Source: Allobosea lathyri (GTDB taxonomy: Bacteria; Pseudomonadota; Alphaproteobacteria; Rhizobiales; Beijerinckiaceae). Taken from it: 64,000 nucleotides of DNA. The stretch's first letter is position 1. Each line of letters starts with the position of its first letter. The notes below the pieces were generated by a model. The model saw only the letters and a list, made by a program, of their open reading frames with translations. It was not told the origin of the DNA and did no database searches. Below, piece by piece: positions 59,598-64,000 of the stretch. The stretch is taken from NCBI RefSeq assembly GCF_900108245.1, contig NZ_FNUY01000006.1, positions 286,115-350,114 on the forward strand, given 5' to 3'. The translations under genes and the position numbers were made by a program.

Positions 59598-59672
59598 TTT
59601 GCGTTTTGCAAATATCATCGGCCCCGATAGTTAGGCCGCAACAGCCGTTATCTCAACCGCCGGAGACCCGCC

Positions 59673-61013
59673 ATGTCGCAGACCTACGATGTCATTCTGA
59701 AGGGTGGCACGGTCGTGAACCAGGATGGCCGCGTCCAGCGCGACCTCGGCATCACCAACGGCAAGATCGTCGCGCTGGGCGATCTCTCTCGCGCTTCGGC
59801 GGGCGAGGTGGTCGATTGCACTGGTCTCCACATCCTGCCTGGCGTGATCGATTCACAGGTGCATTTCCGCGAGCCGGGCCTCGACCATAAGGAGGATCTG
59901 GAGACCGGATCGCGCGCTGCCGTGCTCGGCGGCGTCACCACCGTCTTCGAGATGCCCAACACGATTCCGCAGACGACCACCCCCGAGGCGCTCGCCGACA
60001 AGATCAGGCGCGGGCGGCATCGCATGCATTGCGACTTCGCGTTTTGGGTCGGCGGCACGCATGAGAACGTCAAGGACGTGCCCGAGCTGGAGCGTTTGCC
60101 CGGTGCCGCCGGCATCAAGGTCTTCATGGGCTCGTCCACCGGCGATCTTCTGGTCGAGGACGATGCCGGTGTCGCCGAGATCCTGAAGCGCACGCGCCGG
60201 CGCGCCGCCTTCCACTCCGAGGACGAGATGATGCTGCGCGAGCGCATGAATCTCAGGGTCGAGGGCGATCCGTCGAGCCATCCGGTCTGGCGTTCGCCGG
60301 AGGTGGCGCTGACCTGCACGAAACGGCTGGTGCGCATCGCGCGCGAGACCGGCGCGCGCGTGCATATCCTGCATATCTCGACCGGCGAGGAGATGGTGTT
60401 TCTCAGGGATCACAAGGATGTCGCGACCGTCGAGGTGCTGCCGAACCATCTGACGCTGGTCGCGCCCGACGCTTACGAGCGGCTGGGCACCTACGCGCAG
60501 ATGAACCCGCCGATCCGCGACGACAGCCATCGCCAGCGCATCTGGTGGGGTGTGGAGCAGGGCGTCGTCGACGTGCTCGGCTCCGATCACGCGCCCCATA
60601 CCCATGAGGAAAAGCACCACGCCTATCCCGCCAGCCATTCCGGCATGCCGGGCGTGCAGACGCTGGTGCCGATCATGCTCGACCATGTGAACGCGGGCAG
60701 GCTGACGCTGGAGCGCTTCGTCGACCTGTCGAGCCATGGGCCGCAGCGCATTTTCGGGATGGAGGGCAAGGGCCGGATCGCGGCGGGCTACGACGCCGAT
60801 CTCACCATCGTCGACATGAAGCGCCGGGAGACGATCACCAATGCATGGGGCGCCTCGAAATGCGGCTGGACACCCTATGACGGCGTCACCGTCACCGGCT
60901 GGCCTGTTGGCACCTATGTGCGCGGGCGGAAGGTGATGTGGGACGGCGAGATCACGACGCCCTCGCAAGGCGAACCGGCTCGCTTCCTGGAGGCGCTGCC
61001 TCGGGAGGTCTGA
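59673..61013 (+). CDS. pyrC: Dihydroorotase-family amidohydrolase
   Basis: A 446-residue amidohydrolase of the dihydroorotase type, which closes carbamoyl-aspartate to dihydroorotate in pyrimidine synthesis. The metal-site blocks are VIDSQVHFREPG (residues 59-69), GIKVFMGSS with carboxylated Lys149, AFHSEDE with His181, RVHILHIS and GSDHAPHTHEE. In the first block the usual D-x-H-x-H-x-R reads D-S-Q-V-H-F-R: the first metal-binding His is Gln62. All other ligands are present. No pyrB neighbour is found, so it may be a second copy or another cyclic amidase. Confidence 0.85.
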   Translation: MSQTYDVILKGGTVVNQDGRVQRDLGITNGKIVALGDLSRASAGEVVDCTGLHILPGVIDSQVHFREPGLDHKEDLETGSRAAVLGGVTTVFEMPNTIPQTTTPEALADKIRRGRHRMHCDFAFWVGGTHENVKDVPELERLPGAAGIKVFMGSSTGDLLVEDDAGVAEILKRTRRRAAFHSEDEMMLRERMNLRVEGDPSSHPVWRSPEVALTCTKRLVRIARETGARVHILHISTGEEMVFLRDHKDVATVEVLPNHLTLVAPDAYERLGTYAQMNPPIRDDSHRQRIWWGVEQGVVDVLGSDHAPHTHEEKHHAYPASHSGMPGVQTLVPIMLDHVNAGRLTLERFVDLSSHGPQRIFGMEGKGRIAAGYDADLTIVDMKRRETITNAWGASKCGWTPYDGVTVTGWPVGTYVRGRKVMWDGEITTPSQGEPARFLEALPREV

Positions 61014-61029
61014 TTCATCTGGGCCTCCG

Positions 61030-61124
61030 CCGTCATGCTCGCCCTTGTGGCGAGCATCCACGTCTTGAACACCATCCTCGACGAGGACAGACGTGGATGG
61101 CCGGGACAAGCCCGACCATGACGG
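61030..61124. repeat. Interspersed repeat family E, copy 2
   Basis: Nearly identical to 5045-5135: CCGTCATGCTCGCCCTTGTG at the left and CCCGACCATGACGG at the right, with internal ATCCACGTCTTGAAC and ACGTGGATGG arms. It follows the dihydroorotase stop. Confidence 0.85.
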
Positions 61125-61291
61125 GGAGGCGCATGCGACGCGATCTTCCCAGTTTTTTACAAGAATCGACGGGCCTCGAAATTTTTTCGGGGCCCGTGTC
61201 GATTCCGCCTGGGCTCGTTCGTCGTGTCAGCAGAGACCGGATGCGGCAAGATGCCGGGCCGGCTCCCATGGCAAGCGAAGGAGAGAAGACC

Positions 61292-61720
61292 ATGCGTTTC
61301 ATGATCATCGTCAAGGCGACCAGGGACAGCGAAGCCGGCATCATGCCGACCACCGAACTGCTGACCGCCATGGGCGCCTATAATGAGGAGCTGGTGAAGG
61401 CGGGCATCATGCTGGCCGGCGACGGCCTGCATCCCAGCACCAAGGGTGCGCGCGTCCAGTTCGACGGGGAGAAGCGGGCCGTGGTCGACGGCCCCTTCGC
61501 CGAGACCAAGGAGCTGATCGCCGGTTTCTGGATCTGGCAGTGCAAGTCCCGGGAGGAGGCGATCGAATGGGTCAAGCGCTGCCCCAACCCCATGCCCGGG
61601 CCGTCCGAGATCGAGATCCGCCAGATCTTCGAGGCTGCCGATTTCGGCGAGGAATTCACGCCCGAGCTGCGCGAGCAGGAGGAGCGGGTCTGGGCCGAGG
61701 CCAAGAAGAATTCCGGCTGA
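61292..61720 (+). CDS. YCII-related DGPF-domain protein (1)
   Basis: A 142-residue small cytoplasmic protein opening MRFMIIVKATRDSEAGIMPT and holding VVDGPFAETKELIAGFWIWQ, the DGPF signature. These dimeric ferredoxin-like proteins are the usual companions of ECF42-type sigma factors, but their biochemical role is unknown. AAGGAGA eight bases before the ATG decides the start over an earlier ATG (61268). A paralogue and the sigma gene follow on the same strand. Confidence 0.9.
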   Translation: MRFMIIVKATRDSEAGIMPTTELLTAMGAYNEELVKAGIMLAGDGLHPSTKGARVQFDGEKRAVVDGPFAETKELIAGFWIWQCKSREEAIEWVKRCPNPMPGPSEIEIRQIFEAADFGEEFTPELREQEERVWAEAKKNSG

Positions 61721-61824
61721 CGAATTCAGGCTGATCCTGTCGATGTCGCGACATGTCGTTCGACGTGTCCTTGGAGCGGGACCGCAGGCGTCCTGCTCGC
61801 AAACCCCAACGCCAAGGAGCAAGC

Positions 61825-62244
61825 ATGCGTTACATGATCATCGTCAGGGCGACCAAGGACAGCGAAGCCGGCATCTTTCCGGAGGATGACGCGCTGATGG
61901 CGTCGATGGCTACCTATCACGAGGAGCTCGCCAAGGCCGGCGTCCTGCTCGAAGGCTCCGGCCTGAAGCCGAGCTCGAAGGGCTGGCGCATCAGGCATGC
62001 CGCCGATGGCAGGAGCACGGTCGTCGACGGTCCCTTCGCCGAGACCAAGGAGCTGATCGCCGGCTACACCGTGATCAAGGTGAATTCGCGCGAAGAGGCG
62101 CTCGACTGGTCGCGGCGCTTTCCGCGCCCGTTCGAACTCGGCCAGGATTGCGAGATCGAGATTCGCGAGCTCTACGAGCTGGAGGATTTCGAGACGATGG
62201 GCTCGGTACAGCGCTTCCGCGACATCGGCATGGGTAGCGTCTGA
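61825..62244 (+). CDS. YCII-related DGPF-domain protein (2)
   Basis: A 139-residue paralogue of the preceding gene (MRYMIIVRATKDSEAGIFPE; VVDGPFAETKELIAGYTVIK), so the pair arose by tandem duplication. AAGGAGC stands before the ATG. The C-terminal part is shorter and differs (YELEDFETMGSVQRFRDIG). It is 63 bases from the sigma factor gene and likely in the same transcript. Confidence 0.9.
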   Translation: MRYMIIVRATKDSEAGIFPEDDALMASMATYHEELAKAGVLLEGSGLKPSSKGWRIRHAADGRSTVVDGPFAETKELIAGYTVIKVNSREEALDWSRRFPRPFELGQDCEIEIRELYELEDFETMGSVQRFRDIGMGSV

Positions 62245-62307
62245 CGGCCCGCGCCTTTTCCTCTGCCCCCTTGTCTTCGGGGCGGGAGATGGTGTGTATC
62301 GCTGCCC

Positions 62308-63636
62308 ATGTCGGCGAGCGATGCACACCGCACCATCGAGACGGTCTGGCGCATGGAGGCCCCGCGCCTGATCGCCGGGCTCGCCCGTATCGTCCGCGAT
62401 GTCGGGCGCGCCGAGGAACTGGCGCAGGACGCGCTGGTCGTGGCCCTGAAGCAGTGGCCCGAAGAGGGCGTTCCGCGCAATCCCGGGGCGTGGCTGATGC
62501 AGGCCGCCAAGCATCGCGCCATCGATTCCTTGCGTCGTGACAGGTTGCTGGCGCGCAAACATCAGGAACTGGGCCACGACATCGAGACCGACGGGAATGG
62601 CGCGCCCGATCTCGACGCGGCGCTGGACGACGATGTCGGCGACGATCTGCTGCGGCTTGTCTTCACGGCCTGCCATCCGGTGCTTTCGACCGAGGCCCGG
62701 CTCGCGCTGACGCTGAAGCTGCTCGGCGGGCTGACGACGGAGGAGATCGCACGGGCCTTCCTCGTGCCCGAGCCGACGATGGCCCAGCGCATCGTGCGGG
62801 CCAAGAAGGCGCTCAGCGATGCCAAGGTTCCGTTCGAGGTGCCTCATGGCGCGGAGCTGACGGAACGGCTCTCCTCGGTGCTTGAGGTCGTCTATCTGAT
62901 TTTCAACGAGGGTTATGCGGCTACCGCGGGAAACGACTGGGTCCGGCCGGCCTTGTGCGAGGAAGCGCTGCGGCTGGGCCGCATTCTCGCCGGACTCAGC
63001 CCGCAGGAGCCGGAGGTGCATGGCCTCGTCGCGCTGATGGAACTGCAGGCCTCGCGGCTGCGGGCGCGCATCGGCCCCGACGGCGAGCCGGTGCTGCTGC
63101 TCGACCAGAACCGGGCGCGCTGGGACCATCTGCTGATCGGGCGCGGGCTCAAGGCGCTGGAGCGGGCGCAGTCTCTGCAAGGGCAGATTTCTCGTGATGA
63201 CGCGCCGGGCGCGCTGCCCGGCCCTTATCTGCTGCAGGCTGCGTTGGCGGCCTGCCACGCCCGGGCGCGCACGGCTGCTGAGACGGACTGGGCGCGGATC
63301 GCGGCGCTCTATGGCGTCCTCGCCCGGGTCTCTCCCTCACCGGTGGTTGAGCTGAACCGCGCCGTCGCCGTCTCGATGGCGGAAGGGCCGGCTGCCGGGC
63401 TGGTGCTGGTCGAGGCGCTGATGTCCGAGCCCGCGCTCAAGCGGTACCATCTGCTGCCCGCCGTGCATGGTGATCTGCTGGCAAAGCTCGGCCGGCATTC
63501 GGAGGCGCAGGCTGCGTTCACGCTCGGAGCGGAGCTGACGAAAAATCAGCGCGAGCGCGAACTCATGCTTGCCCGCGCGCAAACGGCGCGGGAGGCGGCT
63601 GCGCGGGATGGGTTAGATCATTCGTGTTCAGATTGA
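62308..63636 (+). CDS. ECF42-type RNA polymerase sigma factor with TPR-like extension
   Basis: A 442-residue sigma factor, far longer than the usual ECF size of about 180. Region 2 is near residues 10-75 (LARIVRDVGRAEELAQDALV; NPGAWLMQAAKHRAIDSLRR) and region 4 near 120-170 (LKLLGGLTTEEIARAFLVPE). A helical C-terminal extension of about 250 residues (VLEVVYLIFNEGYAATAG; VVELNRAVAVSMAEGPAAGL) is typical of ECF42. These have no anti-sigma partner; the extension is thought to be regulatory. The two DGPF genes upstream are its likely targets. Confidence 0.92.
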   Translation: MSASDAHRTIETVWRMEAPRLIAGLARIVRDVGRAEELAQDALVVALKQWPEEGVPRNPGAWLMQAAKHRAIDSLRRDRLLARKHQELGHDIETDGNGAPDLDAALDDDVGDDLLRLVFTACHPVLSTEARLALTLKLLGGLTTEEIARAFLVPEPTMAQRIVRAKKALSDAKVPFEVPHGAELTERLSSVLEVVYLIFNEGYAATAGNDWVRPALCEEALRLGRILAGLSPQEPEVHGLVALMELQASRLRARIGPDGEPVLLLDQNRARWDHLLIGRGLKALERAQSLQGQISRDDAPGALPGPYLLQAALAACHARARTAAETDWARIAALYGVLARVSPSPVVELNRAVAVSMAEGPAAGLVLVEALMSEPALKRYHLLPAVHGDLLAKLGRHSEAQAAFTLGAELTKNQRERELMLARAQTAREAAARDGLDHSCSD

Positions 63637-63645
63637 TGTCGCTTG

Positions 63646-63676
63646 GTCATCCCGGGCGCAGCGAAGCGGAGACCCG
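63646..63676. repeat. Palindromic repeat family C, truncated by an IS110-type element
   Basis: GTCATCCCGGGCGCAGCGAA GCGGAGACCCGG matches the left arm of the family C element at 21042, but the following GATCCATCGG is replaced by CAACTGTGTC. The break marks the end of the mobile element. Confidence 0.8.
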
Positions 63677-64000
63677 GCAACTGTGTCGTTTGGGGTCATG
63701 TCTGGAAGGCTGTGTTTGTTTTGAGCATGGCGTTGAGGACGGTGATGAGCTTTCTTGCGACGGCGATGATGGCGACTTTGGCGGCGGCGCTTCGGGCGCG
63801 GATGGTGTCGTAGAAGGTCTTGAAGCGCGACGATGTCCGGATGGCGGCAAGCGCGGCCATGTAGAGGGCTCGCCGGACGCGGCGCCTTCCGCCCCTGATC
63901 ATGCGCTGGCCGCGCCTGCGTCCGCTGTCGTTGTTGAAGGGCGCGAGGCCCGTCAGGGCAGCGATGGCCTTTGGCGAGACGTGCCCGAGTTCGGGCATCA
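63677..64000 (-). mobile_element. IS110-family insertion sequence, 3' part (continues past window)
   Basis: The element's transposase 3' end and about 19 bases of non-coding end are visible; the rest lies beyond base 64000. The left boundary is set by the break in the family C repeat. The short non-coding end after the transposase stop suggests the IS110 rather than the IS1111 subgroup. Confidence 0.7.
63696..64000 (-). CDS. IS110-family transposase, C-terminal part
   Basis: About 100 residues of the C-terminal transposase domain: PKAIAALTGLAPFNNDSGRR, then GGRRRVRRALYMAALAAIRT and VARKLITVLNAMLK at the end. The DSG serine belongs to the second catalytic part of IS110 enzymes, which act with a non-coding bridge RNA. 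The N-terminal RuvC-like DEDD part lies outside the window, so I cannot judge whether the gene is whole. An in-window ATG (63998) is internal and not the true start. Confidence 0.88.
   Translation of the reverse strand, partial: MPELGHVSPKAIAALTGLAPFNNDSGRRRGQRMIRGGRRRVRRALYMAALAAIRTSSRFKTFYDTIRARSAAAKVAIIAVARKLITVLNAMLKTNTAFQT

Overview
The window is GC-rich (roughly two thirds G+C) alphaproteobacterial DNA, most likely a chromosomal segment of a Hyphomicrobiales (Rhizobiales) bacterium of the Bosea/Methylobacterium/Beijerinckiaceae kind. This rests on the gene order zapA - 6S RNA - 5-formyl-THF cyclo-ligase - ymdB - yebC - ruvC/ruvA/ruvB - ybgC - tolQ/R/A/B - pal - cpoB - tilS - ftsH - glmM, on the C1 genes (formate-THF ligase, glutathione-dependent formaldehyde oxidation) and on several families of short palindromic repeats. 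The species call is inference; no rRNA or tRNA gene was seen.

Layout. 1-2.7 kb: a minus-strand unit (benE transporter, ThiE-like protein, Sel1-repeat protein) whose genes overlap by 4 bases. 2.9-4.9 kb: Tat-exported PhoX. 5.1-11.3 kb: minus-strand sugar-phosphate block tkt, gap, a small coiled-coil membrane protein, pgk, fbaA. 11.7-14.4 kb: DUF4164, zapA, 6S RNA, 5-FCL, ymdB. 14.5-15.9 kb: globin-coupled chemotaxis transducer. 16.1-22.4 kb: yebC, a TSUP permease, ruvC-ruvA-acetyltransferase-ruvB and ybgC. 24.3-34.7 kb: the Tol-Pal envelope machine, tilS, ftsH and glmM. 35-51.9 kb: outer membrane proteins, gpmI, a dehalogenase, a GST, an HWE histidine kinase, formate-THF ligase, a diguanylate cyclase, divergent idonate/gluconate dehydrogenases, a formaldehyde detoxification pair and a NUDIX protein. 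53.9-61 kb: malate synthase, a TadG-like vWA protein, an HD hydrolase, tag, ygfZ and dihydroorotase. 61.3-63.6 kb: two DGPF/YCII proteins and their ECF42-type sigma factor. The right edge holds the 3' part of an IS110-family transposase.

The least ordinary part is an AT-richer islet at about 52.1-53.97 kb. It is flanked by two copies of the 3' end of the malate synthase gene, one intact in the gene and one degenerate. It carries a polymorphic-toxin-like gene with a C-terminal RNase A-like (CdiA-CT type) domain broken by one in-frame stop codon, a 4-base-overlapping putative immunity gene, and a second, truncated immunity paralogue. It looks like a decayed toxin-immunity module that entered at the end of aceB.

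At least six families of interspersed palindromic elements occupy many intergenic gaps. One family has eleven copies here. One of these lies in frame inside the 5-formyl-THF cyclo-ligase gene and adds about 39 residues. Another forms an open, in-frame 5' extension of the HD hydrolase gene. The IS110-family element ends inside a copy of a second repeat family. Function calls for housekeeping genes come from family motifs and are firm; operator, 6S RNA and toxin-partner calls are inferences from sequence patterns.
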